Shown in pieces: positions 8,346 to 17,119 of a stretch of DNA of 64,000 bases. The DNA comes from JAAFHN01 sp031421855 (lineage in GTDB: Bacteria; Pseudomonadota; Gammaproteobacteria; Burkholderiales; Burkholderiaceae_C). Position 1 is the stretch's first letter, and each line of letters starts with the position of its first letter. Below the pieces are notes generated by a model. That model had not been told where the DNA came from, did not search any database, and saw only the letters and a list, made by a program, of their open reading frames with translations. The stretch is taken from assembly GCA_031421855.1 (NCBI GenBank), contig JANOPN010000198.1, forward strand, positions 19,356 to 83,355, in the 5' to 3' direction. The translations under genes and the position numbers were made by a program.

Positions 8346-9127
8346 TGCATCAAAATGACCTCAAACCCAACCCAAGCCGCCCGGTTGCACTCGTCATCGG
8401 CGCGGGAGACGCCACTGGCGGCGCAATCGCTGAGCGCTTTGCTCGCGGTGGCTTTGCGGTGTGTGCGACGCGGCGCGAGCGCTCGCGGCTTGACGCATTG
8501 GTCAGCAAAATCGAGGCCGCTGGTCACGTCATCCATGCTTTTGGCAGTGATGCCCGTGACGAGGCGTCAGTTGTCGCATTGATCGAGCACATCGAGCGCG
8601 ACATTGGCCCCATTGAGGTTTTGGTGTTCAACATCGGTGCCAACTCGCCCATGAGCGTGCTGACCGAGACCGCGCGACGCGTCACCAAAATGTGGGAAAT
8701 GGCTTGTCTGTCGGGCTTTTTGAACGCCCGCGAAGTGGCGCTGCGCATGGTCAGCCGCGAGAAAATCGACCCCCAAGTCGGCGCGAAACACGTTGGCACC
8801 ATCATTTTCACGGGTGCGACTGCTTCGCTGCGTGGCAGCGCCGGGTTTGCCGGTTTCGCCATCGCCAAACACGGGCTGCGCGCCTTGGCCCAAAGCATGG
8901 CCCGAGAGCTCGGCCCGCGGGGTATTCACGTCGCCCACAGCATCATCGACGGCGCGATTGATACCGAATTCATCCGAAACCTTTTCCCCCAACGCTACGC
9001 CCTCAAAGAGCAGCATGGCATCATCGACCCCGCCAGCATTGCCGAGCAATATTGGCAACTGCACCAGCAAAGCCGCGATTGTTGGACGCACGAGCTTGAT
9101 CTGCGACCCTACCTCGAAAAGTTTTGA
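8345..9127 (+). CDS. SDR-fold oxidoreductase-like protein lacking the catalytic Ser and Tyr
   Basis: The 260-residue Rossmann protein has the nucleotide-binding motif VIGAGDATGGAIAERF at about residues 17-32 and NIGAN near residue 96. The usual YxxxK is FAIAK (Phe171 to Lys175) and the catalytic serine position reads FTGATAS, so the Ser-Tyr pair of classical SDRs is not present. The segment GFAIAKHGLRALAQSMAREL and the following RGIHVAHSIIDGAID match a recognised subgroup with the same change, so this is not a sequencing artefact. It could be a non-redox or altered-mechanism member acting on acyl-CoA or an aldehyde. It lies in the beta-oxidation run. Confidence 0.82.
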   Translation: MHQNDLKPNPSRPVALVIGAGDATGGAIAERFARGGFAVCATRRERSRLDALVSKIEAAGHVIHAFGSDARDEASVVALIEHIERDIGPIEVLVFNIGANSPMSVLTETARRVTKMWEMACLSGFLNAREVALRMVSREKIDPQVGAKHVGTIIFTGATASLRGSAGFAGFAIAKHGLRALAQSMARELGPRGIHVAHSIIDGAIDTEFIRNLFPQRYALKEQHGIIDPASIAEQYWQLHQQSRDCWTHELDLRPYLEKF

Positions 9128-9145
9128 CCATACCCCTTGCGCACG

Positions 9146-9739
9146 ATGAAAACCATTGAATTTTTCTACGACTACGGCAGCCCAGCCGCGTACTTGGCCT
9201 GGGCTCGCCTGCCCCAACTCGTGGCCGATACCGGCGCCGGACTTCGCCGCCAGCCCATGCTCTTGGGCGGCGTGTTCCAAGCCACTGGCAACCAGTCGCC
9301 CGCCGCCGTGCCCGCCAAAGGCCGCTACACCTTCACAGACTTCAGCCGGTTTGCCAAACGCTTCAATATTGCCTTCGGCCACAACCCGCACTTCCCCATC
9401 AACACCCTCACCCTCATGCGCATGGCTGCGGGCTTGCAGTTGACCGCACCTGAGCGCTTGGTCGCGTTTGACGCCGCCGTTTTTGACTCAATTTGGGTCA
9501 AGGGCGACAACCTCAACGACGCAGGCGTTGCCGGGCAAATGCTGGCTGCGGCGGGCTTTGACCCTGCCCAAATGATGGCACTCGCCAGCGACACCGCGAC
9601 AAAAGACCACCTCAAAGCGGCCACCGCTGAGGCTGTCGCGCGCGGCGCGTTTGGCGCGCCCACTTTTTTCGTTGGCTCCGACATGTTTTGGGGCCAAGAC
9701 CGGCTGGACTTCGTTGCCGAAGCCGCTAAATCCAACTGA
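9146..9739 (+). CDS. 2-hydroxychromene-2-carboxylate isomerase-like, DsbA-fold (kappa GST-like) protein
   Basis: The 197-residue protein begins MKTIEFFYDYGSPAAYLAWARL. This is the thioredoxin-like start of the HCCA isomerase/kappa GST family, where the serine after the aromatic-rich strand activates glutathione. It ends with GAFGAPTFFVGSDMFWGQDRLDF, the cis-proline region and C-terminal motif of the same family. Known members isomerise naphthalene-pathway intermediates with glutathione, but relatives are often found beside beta-oxidation genes with unknown substrates. The ATG at 9146 is used; an in-frame TTG lies nine bases upstream. Confidence 0.85.
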   Translation: MKTIEFFYDYGSPAAYLAWARLPQLVADTGAGLRRQPMLLGGVFQATGNQSPAAVPAKGRYTFTDFSRFAKRFNIAFGHNPHFPINTLTLMRMAAGLQLTAPERLVAFDAAVFDSIWVKGDNLNDAGVAGQMLAAAGFDPAQMMALASDTATKDHLKAATAEAVARGAFGAPTFFVGSDMFWGQDRLDFVAEAAKSN

Positions 9740-9752
9740 TTACCTCCTAAAA

Positions 9753-10523
9753 ATGGCCATGCAAGACATCAAAACCCACATCGAACAAGGCGTTCTCACG
9801 CTGACCTTCAACCGCTTAGACAAGAAGAACTCAATCAATGTGGCCATGTACGCGGCCTTGGCCGAAGCGCTGAGCCAAGCCGTCACTGACCCCGCGATTC
9901 GGGTGGTGCTCATCCAGGGCGACGCGACGATTTTCAGCGCTGGTAACGACATGGGTGACTTTTTAAACAACAAGCCCACGACCACCGAGTCACCTGTGTT
10001 TCGGTTTTTGCATGCGCTGGCGCAGTTCCCTAAGCCGTTGATCGCGGCGGTTTGCGGGCCTGCGGTCGGCATTGGCACCACCTTGCTGTTTCACTGCGAC
10101 TTGGTCTACGCGGGGGACAATGCCGCGTTTTCAATGCCTTTTGTGAACCTTGGTTTGTGCCCCGAAGCCGCCAGCAGCGTGCTCGTGCCGCAAATGCTGG
10201 GCTACCACCGCGCCGCAGAAGCGCTGTTGCTGGGTGAGCCGTTCATGGCAGAAGCTGCCCTTGAGGTCGGCTTGGTCAACCGCGTGCTGGCCCCAACCGA
10301 GGCCAACAACTACGCTGCAGGTGTCGCGAAAAAGCTCGCGGCCAAACCCCTGAGCAGCCTGATCGAGACCAAGCGCCTGATGAAAAAGGGCCAAGCCAAG
10401 CTGATCGCCGACGTCATCAACGAGGAAAGCGTCAGTTTTGGCCGCATGCTGGGCGAGCCGGCAGCCCGAGAAGCCTTGGGGGCATTCATGGAGCGGCGCA
10501 AACCCGATTTTTCCAAGGTTTGA
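9753..10523 (+). CDS. Enoyl-CoA hydratase/isomerase (crotonase family)
   Basis: The 256-residue crotonase-fold protein has FSAGNDMGDF near residue 61 (first oxyanion-hole strand), CGPAVGIGTTLL near 101 (second oxyanion region) and LGLCPEAASS near 133, which holds one acidic residue. The PEAASS signature is more usual in isomerase-like members than in short-chain hydratases. It may move double bonds of unsaturated acyl-CoAs so that they can enter the cycle. It is the last gene of the run; the next gene starts in its stop codon. Hydratase versus isomerase cannot be settled from sequence alone. Confidence 0.88.
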   Translation: MAMQDIKTHIEQGVLTLTFNRLDKKNSINVAMYAALAEALSQAVTDPAIRVVLIQGDATIFSAGNDMGDFLNNKPTTTESPVFRFLHALAQFPKPLIAAVCGPAVGIGTTLLFHCDLVYAGDNAAFSMPFVNLGLCPEAASSVLVPQMLGYHRAAEALLLGEPFMAEAALEVGLVNRVLAPTEANNYAAGVAKKLAAKPLSSLIETKRLMKKGQAKLIADVINEESVSFGRMLGEPAAREALGAFMERRKPDFSKV

Positions 10524-11152
10524 GCAAGGTGTCGAGCCCGCCAACTCGGCAAATGTCGCTGGCTGAGGCGCAGGCCAGTGGCGAGTTTGTTGCGTTGGCC
10601 AGCATCGCAGGCATTCGGGTGGATTTGCGATACGCGAGCCCGCACAATTTTCTAGGCCGAAACATCTACGGCGACATGGACTGCGCTTGGCTACACCGCG
10701 ACGCCGCGCTGGCCTTGTCTCGGGCACAAGCGCAACTCAACCAACTCGCACCCGGCGCGCAGTTGCTGGTGTTGGACGCGCTTCGACCGCATCGCATCCA
10801 AATTGAGCTGTTTGAGAGCCTGCGTGGAACGGGCCTTGAGCTGTATTTGGCCCCACCTGAGCGAGGCTCGATTCACAGTTTTGGCATGGCGCTTGACGTC
10901 ACCATCGTCGACGCCAAGGGCTGTGAGGTGGACATGGGCACGGGCTTTGATGCCATGGTGTCCGCCTCTCACCCTGAGTTTGAAGCCGCAAGCCTGGCCA
11001 GCGGTGAGCTAACCCCGCAACACATTGAGGCGCGTCAACGGCTGCGGCAAGTCATGACCGGCAATGGCTTTCAGGGCATAAGCACCGAATGGTGGCACTT
11101 TGACTGCGGCAACAAAGACCAAATTCGGGCTCAGTACGCTCGCGTAGACTAA
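10520..11152 (+). CDS. D-alanyl-D-alanine dipeptidase, VanX/DdpX-like (M15D)
   Basis: The 210-residue zinc peptidase has SIHSFGMALD (His119 and Asp126, zinc ligands) and TEWWHFD (catalytic Glu190, ligand His193), the two diagnostic motifs of the M15D group. It would split D-Ala-D-Ala released from peptidoglycan stems or precursors. No signal peptide is visible, so it is probably cytoplasmic. The TTG at 10520 overlaps the previous stop; GTG at 10529 or ATG at 10553 are alternative starts and none has a strong ribosome-binding site. The neighbouring peptidoglycan genes suggest nutrient recycling rather than vancomycin resistance; no vanHA partners are present. Confidence 0.88.
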   Translation: MSKVSSPPTRQMSLAEAQASGEFVALASIAGIRVDLRYASPHNFLGRNIYGDMDCAWLHRDAALALSRAQAQLNQLAPGAQLLVLDALRPHRIQIELFESLRGTGLELYLAPPERGSIHSFGMALDVTIVDAKGCEVDMGTGFDAMVSASHPEFEAASLASGELTPQHIEARQRLRQVMTGNGFQGISTEWWHFDCGNKDQIRAQYARVD

Positions 11153-11156
11153 TTAA

Positions 11157-11260
11157 TAGGACTTATGCAAAATTGTCCCAGCAAGGCGCAGCGACGACGA
11201 CAGTGCGAACAGCACGGCTAGGAGCTGCAACGCGGCTGGGGTGGTTTTGCGTAAGTCCTA
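11157..11260. mobile_element. 104-bp MITE-like element, copy 2
   Basis: Same length as copy 1, with matching ends AGGACTTATGCAAAA and TTTTGCGTAAGTCCT. It is flanked by 5-bp direct repeats ATTAA at 11152-11156 and 11261-11265. The only changes from copy 1 are scattered substitutions. It lies beside R-repeat copy 4 in the convergent gap between the dipeptidase and DacB genes. Confidence 0.85.
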
Positions 11261-11263
11261 ATT

Positions 11264-11308
11264 AAAATAATAGCAACGAACCCAATAGATCCGGAGACCA
11301 AGGGCTGA
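11264..11308 (+). repeat. R repeat, copy 4
   Basis: Plus-strand copy with AATAGCAACGAACCC and CCGGAGACCAAGGGC. It abuts the right target duplication of MITE copy 2, in a convergent gap. Confidence 0.83.
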
Positions 11309-11324
11309 TTTCACTCAAAAAATG

Positions 11325-12890
11325 TCAAAAATCAACTTCCAGACTGATTTTTGAGCCGCGCGACTTCGCCGCCCATTCGATCACTGCGTCCAGCACGGCG
11401 CGGGCGGTTTTGCCTTGGACTTTTTCATCGTTGAGCATGGCCACCACCACCAAGGGCTGGTCGGCTGCATCGCGCACATAGCCGGCCACGGCGTAGGCAT
11501 TTCTGAGCGTTCCGGTTTTCATGCGGGCGCGCTCTTGGGCTGCGGTGTTTTTGAGCCGATTGCGCATGGTGCCATCCACCCCCACGATGGGCATGCTGGC
11601 TTGCAACTCGGGCGCCCACCGGCTCGCGCCGGCCACTTGCAAAACCTGGCCGAGCGTGCGGGCGCTGATGCGCTCGCTGCGCGACAAGCCGGAGCCATTG
11701 TCCAAAACCAAACCCGTGGTGTCGATTTGGTTGTCAGTCATCCAGGCTTTGACGCTGGCTGCCGCCCGGTCGGCTGTGTGGTTCGCCCCCACGGCTGCAG
11801 ACTGCGTTCCCAACGCCAAAAAGGTCATCCGGGTAATCGGATTGTCGCTGATTTTGTTGATCTCGCGCAGCAGTTCAGACAAGGGGCGAGCGCTGCTGCT
11901 GGCCAAGATTTGTCCAGCTGGCAAAACCTCTGCGGGTGTCGCTTCGCGCACCGCGGCAGACCAAACACCGCCCATTTGCCGCCAAAGGCTCGCCAAAAAA
12001 CCATGGGCAAACCGGGTGCGATCGAGCACGTTGAGCTGGGTTGATGCCTTGCAGTTGCGCGGAAAAGTGCCCGACAGCTTGACGGTTGCCGTGCCATTGG
12101 CTTCAACGACAACGGGCAAAACCCATCCGTTTTCCCAAGACGGGCAGCTCGCGTCGATCAATTTGAAGTCACCAGTCAGCGCCACACCGGCAAGCGGCGG
12201 ATCCATCGCCAAGCTCACGGTCGTCGAGGTCGATTGCAGGCGAACGCCCATCAAGTTCATGTTGAGCGAAAGTGCATCTGGCACGACGTTGTAGCGAAAC
12301 TCGGGCGCTTCATCGAAGGGCGTGAGGCCCAAATCGGGCCGCGTCGGCGAGTAGTGCGAACGATCAATCACGACGGTGCCGCTGATCTCACGCACGCCAG
12401 AGTCCATCAAACTCTTGAGCCAACGATTCGTGGCTTCAACATTCAACTCGGCATGTCCAACACCACGAATGACCGATGTCCCAGCCAATGCCGTGTTTGA
12501 GGCGTCAGCCGCACCCGACAAAGTGCCCCGCCACTCGACACGCCCACGATGCAGTGGCCCCAAACGCTCCAAAGCGACCACGGATGTGATCAGTTTCATC
12601 GTCGAGCCGGGCTGCATCGGCACGTCCACGTTGTACGACAACCTGGCTTGGGCGCGCCGATTGAGCGGTTGCACCAAAATCGACACCGAATTTAATGGTA
12701 GTTCAGCAGAGCTAATGAGAGCCAGAACGTCGGGTGGAAGGGCTGAGTTAGTGCGTGGTTCAGCATGCGACAGGGCCGAATGAGAGGTTGCGCACGCACC
12801 CAGTGCGCCAATGGCGGCCAACGCGGCTAAGCCAAACACCATCCGGCCAGCACGCAACACAAACCGCCCGATCTGTCGAAGTAAAAACAT
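11325..12890 (-). CDS. dacB: D-alanyl-D-alanine carboxypeptidase/endopeptidase (PBP4, S13), predicted lipoprotein
   Basis: The 521-residue penicillin-binding protein carries the SxxK motif PGSTMK (Ser96), the SxN motif in DNGSGLSRS and KTGTLRN, in the order of the S13 family. It would remove terminal D-Ala or cut D-Ala-mDAP cross-links in the periplasm. The ATG at 12890 gives MFLLRQIGRF, a hydrophobic stretch and the lipobox LGAC at Cys33, so it is probably a lipoprotein, unusual for this family. In-frame residues upstream are weaker start candidates. It is divergent from the TonB-dependent receptor. Confidence 0.9.
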   Translation of the reverse strand: MFLLRQIGRFVLRAGRMVFGLAALAAIGALGACATSHSALSHAEPRTNSALPPDVLALISSAELPLNSVSILVQPLNRRAQARLSYNVDVPMQPGSTMKLITSVVALERLGPLHRGRVEWRGTLSGAADASNTALAGTSVIRGVGHAELNVEATNRWLKSLMDSGVREISGTVVIDRSHYSPTRPDLGLTPFDEAPEFRYNVVPDALSLNMNLMGVRLQSTSTTVSLAMDPPLAGVALTGDFKLIDASCPSWENGWVLPVVVEANGTATVKLSGTFPRNCKASTQLNVLDRTRFAHGFLASLWRQMGGVWSAAVREATPAEVLPAGQILASSSARPLSELLREINKISDNPITRMTFLALGTQSAAVGANHTADRAAASVKAWMTDNQIDTTGLVLDNGSGLSRSERISARTLGQVLQVAGASRWAPELQASMPIVGVDGTMRNRLKNTAAQERARMKTGTLRNAYAVAGYVRDAADQPLVVVAMLNDEKVQGKTARAVLDAVIEWAAKSRGSKISLEVDF

Positions 12891-13106
12891 CGCTGTCAAT
12901 CCTGTTGCGCTTACGCCTATCGGGGTAAACATGTGTGAAGAAATGAACACGTAACATTTCATAATGTAAGTCGTGCCACAAGCGCTGCGCCAATCGCCAA
13001 ATTGCGACCCACCCGTCCCAATTTGAAGCAAGCGGCAAGGGAAACCATGAGCCGTTTGGCCCGACCTCCTTTCACATCACCCACTCGACCTCAAGGAAAA
13101 GACCAA

Positions 13107-15875
13107 GTGAAACTCAACAAAATTGCCCTAGCTGCAACACTGGGCTGCGCTGCCACCTCCGGTTTTGCGCAAACCGCCGATAACGCCCAAAAGCAAGAGC
13201 GAATCGAAATCACCGGGTCAAGCATCAAGCGCGTACAAGATGCGACCGCCTTACCGATTCAGATCATTACCCGTGCCGACATCGAAAAAGCGGGCATCGT
13301 CAGCGCCGAGCAACTGATCGCCACAATCTCAGCCAATGGCACCAGTGCCGATAACTTGAGCTCTAACGTCGGCATTCAGCTGGGCAGCTCCGACCGAAAC
13401 AACAACGGCAACTCAAGCGCAAACTTGCGTGGGCTAGGTTCATCCAGCACCTTGGTCTTGCTCAACGGTCGCCGCGTGTCGCTCCACGGCGCAAAAGGCA
13501 ACTCGGTGGACTTGAATTCCATCCCGCTTGCTGCCGTTCGGCGTGTTGAGGTGTTGAAAGACGGCGCTTCCGCCATTTACGGCACGGACGCAATCGGCGG
13601 CGTGATCAACTTCATTTTGGAAAGCAACTTCCAAGGCGCGACCGTCACCGGTTTTGTGGATGCCACACAGCACGGCGGCGGCAACATTTACCGCGGCTCG
13701 GTCACAGCGGGCACTGGTGACCTGGCCAAAGACAAATACAACATCATGGGCAGCTTGACGATTGATCGCCAAGAAATTCTGAAACCAGACGATCGACGCA
13801 GTTTCGTCAATGGGTTCCAGCCCGAGCGCGGCTTGTCTCCGGACACCGCCGGCACACCTTACGCCACTCACACTGGCGGCGCCAACACCGCCATTGGTGC
13901 CAGCTATCGGCTACCAGCCACGGGCACACAAGCCTACACACGCGCAAATTTATTGAGTTTTCAGGGTAAGTGCGACTCGGTCCCCGGACAGTCGCAGTAT
14001 CAGTTTGTGCTTTGGGACACAGCCAGCTTTCGAAACGCCTGTGCCTTTGACTACGGTGGTTCAGCGATCCTGATTCAACCCATTGATCGCCTGAATTTGG
14101 TGACTCGTGGACGCTACGAGCTAAGCGGCGAACACGCGGTGATTGCCGAATTGGTCGCCTCAACCACCAAAGCTGTGAAGCAGTTCGAGGCAAGCCAGCT
14201 GACAACCAGCATCGCCGCGGGCAATGCCTACCCAGTCAACGGACCGTACTACCAAGACCTGTCGGCATTCATTCCGACGTTTGACAAGACAAAACCAATT
14301 GCCTACCGCTGGCGCTGCACGATTTGCGGCGGTCGAACGATTGAAACCGAGACTCGCGCCCATCGCTTGCTTGTCGGCATGGAGGGCGTGCTGGGCGCAT
14401 ATGACTACAAAGTGGGCCTATCGACCGCTGGCAGCGGCGCAGACTCAACGCTTGGGCGTGGTTACATGCGCAATACCGACAAAAACGGGGTTCCTGGCCT
14501 GAACAGCGTGCTGGGCTCTGGCATTTTGAACCCATGGTTGCTGCCAGGCCAGACGCAGACCGCTGCGGGTTTGGCTGCCTTGGACGGCGCGCGCGCCGAC
14601 GGCACCAAGCTGTTTGGTGGACGCGCCAAACTTAGCCAGCTTGATGGCTCGATCTCGGGCGAGTTGATGAAGCTCCCGGCAGGCCCATTGGCATTTGCCG
14701 CGGGTGTCGATATGCGCAGCGAGAGCTACCAGTTCAGCAACGCAGCAGTGACGACCGAAGTCATTCGTGATGCGCCGTTTGACCCAGAATTTGCCAAAGT
14801 GTCGCGCACCATCAAAGCCGTTTACGGCGAGTTGGCGATTCCGATCACCAAAACGCTGGAAACATCCCTTGCGATTCGGCACGACAAGTACAGTGATTTT
14901 GGTGGCACCACCAACCCCAAAATTTCGTTCAAGTTCTCGCCCATCAAGGAGCTCGCGTTCCGTGGCTCAGCCAACACCGGCTTTCGCGCACCAAGCTTCT
15001 TCCAGCTTTATGGCGCCACCAGTGAGTCACCTGTGCCAGGCAACGTTGCTGACCCAATTTTGTGCCCCCAACGCCCAGGCGACGTGACAGTGTGCGCGAT
15101 CCGGCCTTTGGCTCGGTTTGGCGGAAACAAAGACTTGCAGCCCGAAACCGCCAAGCAACTCACGTTGGGCTTCGTGGTTGCGCCGACCGATTGGATGACG
15201 GCCAGCATCGACATGTGGCGCATCGCGCGGCGAGATCGCATTTATGAGCTGACTCCACAGCAAGTTCTCGCCAATTACACGACCTTTCCCACGAACTTGG
15301 TTCGTGGAACCAATGGTTTGCTTGACGGTCCCGGCGGCTACATCCGCGCAGGCTTTGTCAACGCAGACGGAGACATTCTTCGTGGAACCGAGCTCAGCTT
15401 GGCATTCAACGGCAAGGTTGCAGGTGGCAAGTGGACAGCCAAACTCGACGGTACATACATCGACGAATTCAAGTCGCGGGTCTTCGTGACCGACAAATAT
15501 GTCGACACCGTGGGGAAATGGAATTCACGCGATTTGTATGTCCGCTGGAAACACGGCGCAAGTGTGAGCTACGAGACAGGCCCTTGGAGCGTCACCGTGA
15601 GCCAGCAGTACACGTCAGGCTATAAAGACGAAGTGCCGTTCACGCCACCACCGGGCTTCAGCCCAGATGTGAGCGCATACACAACTTACGGCGCGTCGGT
15701 GAGCTACACGGGCATCAAGAACGCGACGCTGCGTTTGGGTGTCAAAAACTTGTTTGATACCAAGCCACCGTTCACCGCGCACAATGTTGACTTCGCCTCC
15801 GGCGCTGGCTGGGATCCACGCGTAGGCGACCCCCGTTTGCGTGCCTTCACGTTTGGTGCAACCTACAAGTTCTAA
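13107..15875 (+). CDS. TonB-dependent outer-membrane receptor
   Basis: The 922-residue protein starts MKLNKIALAATLGCAATSGFAQ, a Sec signal. The GTG start was chosen because AAGGA lies seven bases upstream. The plug domain follows (RIEITGSSIKRVQDATALPIQII, NLRGLGSSSTLVLLNGRRVS, GAIYGTDAIGGVINFIL-type segments). A long beta-barrel ends AFTFGATYKF with a terminal aromatic, as expected for Bam-dependent insertion. The sequence resembles the large OmpA-distinct TonB receptors used for sugars and oligomers rather than classical siderophore receptors, and no Fe-pathway gene is near. Its neighbours suggest uptake of peptidoglycan fragments, an inference only. Confidence 0.92.
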   Translation: MKLNKIALAATLGCAATSGFAQTADNAQKQERIEITGSSIKRVQDATALPIQIITRADIEKAGIVSAEQLIATISANGTSADNLSSNVGIQLGSSDRNNNGNSSANLRGLGSSSTLVLLNGRRVSLHGAKGNSVDLNSIPLAAVRRVEVLKDGASAIYGTDAIGGVINFILESNFQGATVTGFVDATQHGGGNIYRGSVTAGTGDLAKDKYNIMGSLTIDRQEILKPDDRRSFVNGFQPERGLSPDTAGTPYATHTGGANTAIGASYRLPATGTQAYTRANLLSFQGKCDSVPGQSQYQFVLWDTASFRNACAFDYGGSAILIQPIDRLNLVTRGRYELSGEHAVIAELVASTTKAVKQFEASQLTTSIAAGNAYPVNGPYYQDLSAFIPTFDKTKPIAYRWRCTICGGRTIETETRAHRLLVGMEGVLGAYDYKVGLSTAGSGADSTLGRGYMRNTDKNGVPGLNSVLGSGILNPWLLPGQTQTAAGLAALDGARADGTKLFGGRAKLSQLDGSISGELMKLPAGPLAFAAGVDMRSESYQFSNAAVTTEVIRDAPFDPEFAKVSRTIKAVYGELAIPITKTLETSLAIRHDKYSDFGGTTNPKISFKFSPIKELAFRGSANTGFRAPSFFQLYGATSESPVPGNVADPILCPQRPGDVTVCAIRPLARFGGNKDLQPETAKQLTLGFVVAPTDWMTASIDMWRIARRDRIYELTPQQVLANYTTFPTNLVRGTNGLLDGPGGYIRAGFVNADGDILRGTELSLAFNGKVAGGKWTAKLDGTYIDEFKSRVFVTDKYVDTVGKWNSRDLYVRWKHGASVSYETGPWSVTVSQQYTSGYKDEVPFTPPPGFSPDVSAYTTYGASVSYTGIKNATLRLGVKNLFDTKPPFTAHNVDFASGAGWDPRVGDPRLRAFTFGATYKF

Positions 15876-15903
15876 ACCAGGACGCGTTAGCACCACCCGA
15901 TAA

Positions 15904-15937
15904 GCAGGGCGCTCGTAAGAGCGGCCCTGCTTTTTTT
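15904..15937 (+). terminator. Rho-independent terminator of the TonB receptor gene
   Basis: A GC-rich hairpin has arms GCAGGGC-GCTC and GAGC-G-GCCCTGC around a four-base loop with a single bulge, followed directly by seven T. It lies 29 bp after the receptor stop codon and is the clearest intrinsic terminator in the window. Confidence 0.92.
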
Positions 15938-15961
15938 ATTCCCTTTTCTGAGCCTTTGACG

Positions 15962-17059
15962 ATGCAAAACCGACGACAGGCCATCGCTGCGGTTGCGGCC
16001 ACCGTGACGACTTTGGCTGGCTGCGCCGCACCCACTGCATCGGGCTTGGTGACCAAAGCTGCCAATCGACCCACGATCAAACCGCCACCTTTGCGTGCAG
16101 GCGACACGATCGGCCTCGTGGCGACGAGCGGTGTGCTGAATCCGACTGGCGTGGCACAGCGTGTGTCCAACTTGGAGGGTATGGGCTTCAAGGTGCGCTT
16201 GAGTAAGCACTTACTCGCACGCTGGGGCGGCTATGCGGGCACGGTTGAACAACGCTTAGACGACTTACATGCGATGTTTTCTGATGCCGATGTGCGCGCG
16301 GTTTGGGCTGCGCGTGGCGGCTCGGGCTTGAGTGCGCTTCTGCCGCACATTGACTATTCGCTGCTCGCCAAAAATCCAAAAATTGTTGTGGGCTACTCCG
16401 ATGTCACGGCCCTGCACATGGCTTTGTACAGCCAAATTGGTCTGGTGAGTTTTCATGGCCCCACTGCGGGGTCGACGTTTTCAGAATTCAATGTGCGCAA
16501 TCTCCGCGCCGTGCTCATGGGCGAATCGCGCGGCTACGCAATGGGCCACGCGCCCGAGAATCTTGCCCGCGCGCTGACCGAGTCCGCCTTTAAGCCACGC
16601 ACCCATGTGGCCGGTCGTGCCGTGGGCGCGCTCTTGGGCGGCAATTTGAGTGTGCTCGCCGCCTTGGTTGGCACACCGTATTTGACCCCGCTCGGCGGAC
16701 ACTTGCTTTTTTTAGAAGAGATCGACGAAGCCCCGTACCGGGTTGATCGGCTCATGCATCAGCTGCAGCAAAGCAACGCCCGTGGCCAACGGGCCTTAGG
16801 TGAGTTAGGCGGATCGAGCGGCTGCGCGGGTGTCATGGTCGGTGTTTTCAGCAAGTGCGAAGCTCGACCCGGCGACCAATCACTGAGCCTGCAAGAAGTA
16901 TTGAGCGAACACTTGGACTCACTCGGTGTGCCAGCCGTGTCAGGGTACGGCGTTGGCCACATCGCCCACCAAATGACCCTACCCATTGGGATCACGGCCG
17001 AGCTCGACACGGCCAAGCAGCAACTGACGCTGCTGGAGTCGGCGACCGATGCGAGTTGA
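15962..17059 (+). CDS. LD-carboxypeptidase (S66), predicted exported lipoprotein
   Basis: The 365-residue protein matches LdcA-type peptidases that remove D-Ala from the tetrapeptide of muropeptides. The nucleophile is Ser146 in VVGYSDVTAL, after the AARGGSG loop near residue 117, with glutamate and histidine expected in LEEIDEAPYRVDR and the GYGVGHIAHQ region. The start QNRRQAIAAVAATVTTLAGC has a lipobox with Cys21 and an arginine pair, so the enzyme is probably a lipoprotein, perhaps Tat-exported, whereas E. coli LdcA is cytoplasmic. It may thus act on fragments outside the inner membrane. It follows the receptor gene behind a terminator. Confidence 0.9.
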   Translation: MQNRRQAIAAVAATVTTLAGCAAPTASGLVTKAANRPTIKPPPLRAGDTIGLVATSGVLNPTGVAQRVSNLEGMGFKVRLSKHLLARWGGYAGTVEQRLDDLHAMFSDADVRAVWAARGGSGLSALLPHIDYSLLAKNPKIVVGYSDVTALHMALYSQIGLVSFHGPTAGSTFSEFNVRNLRAVLMGESRGYAMGHAPENLARALTESAFKPRTHVAGRAVGALLGGNLSVLAALVGTPYLTPLGGHLLFLEEIDEAPYRVDRLMHQLQQSNARGQRALGELGGSSGCAGVMVGVFSKCEARPGDQSLSLQEVLSEHLDSLGVPAVSGYGVGHIAHQMTLPIGITAELDTAKQQLTLLESATDAS

Positions 17060-17067
17060 GCTACTAT

Positions 17068-17118
17068 GTTTTTAGTAGCAACAAACTCAATGAATCCGGA
17101 GACCAAGTGCCGAAAAAT
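17068..17118 (+). repeat. R repeat, copy 5
   Basis: A near-consensus plus-strand copy fills the 60-bp convergent gap between the LD-carboxypeptidase and S12 hydrolase stop codons. Confidence 0.88.
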
Positions 17119-17119
17119 C

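Noticed and set aside
10520..11152. VanX-like gene as part of a vancomycin-resistance cluster
   Set aside because: No VanH or Van ligase partners and no VanRS regulators are nearby; peptidoglycan-degradation neighbours fit recycling better.
12954..12967. ACATT-N4-AATGT inverted repeat in the dacB/receptor promoter gap
   Set aside because: Five-base arms are too short to stand alone and no second copy was found.
13107..15875. TonB receptor as siderophore receptor
   Set aside because: No siderophore, Fur-box or iron genes adjacent that I could see; the surrounding genes are for peptidoglycan.
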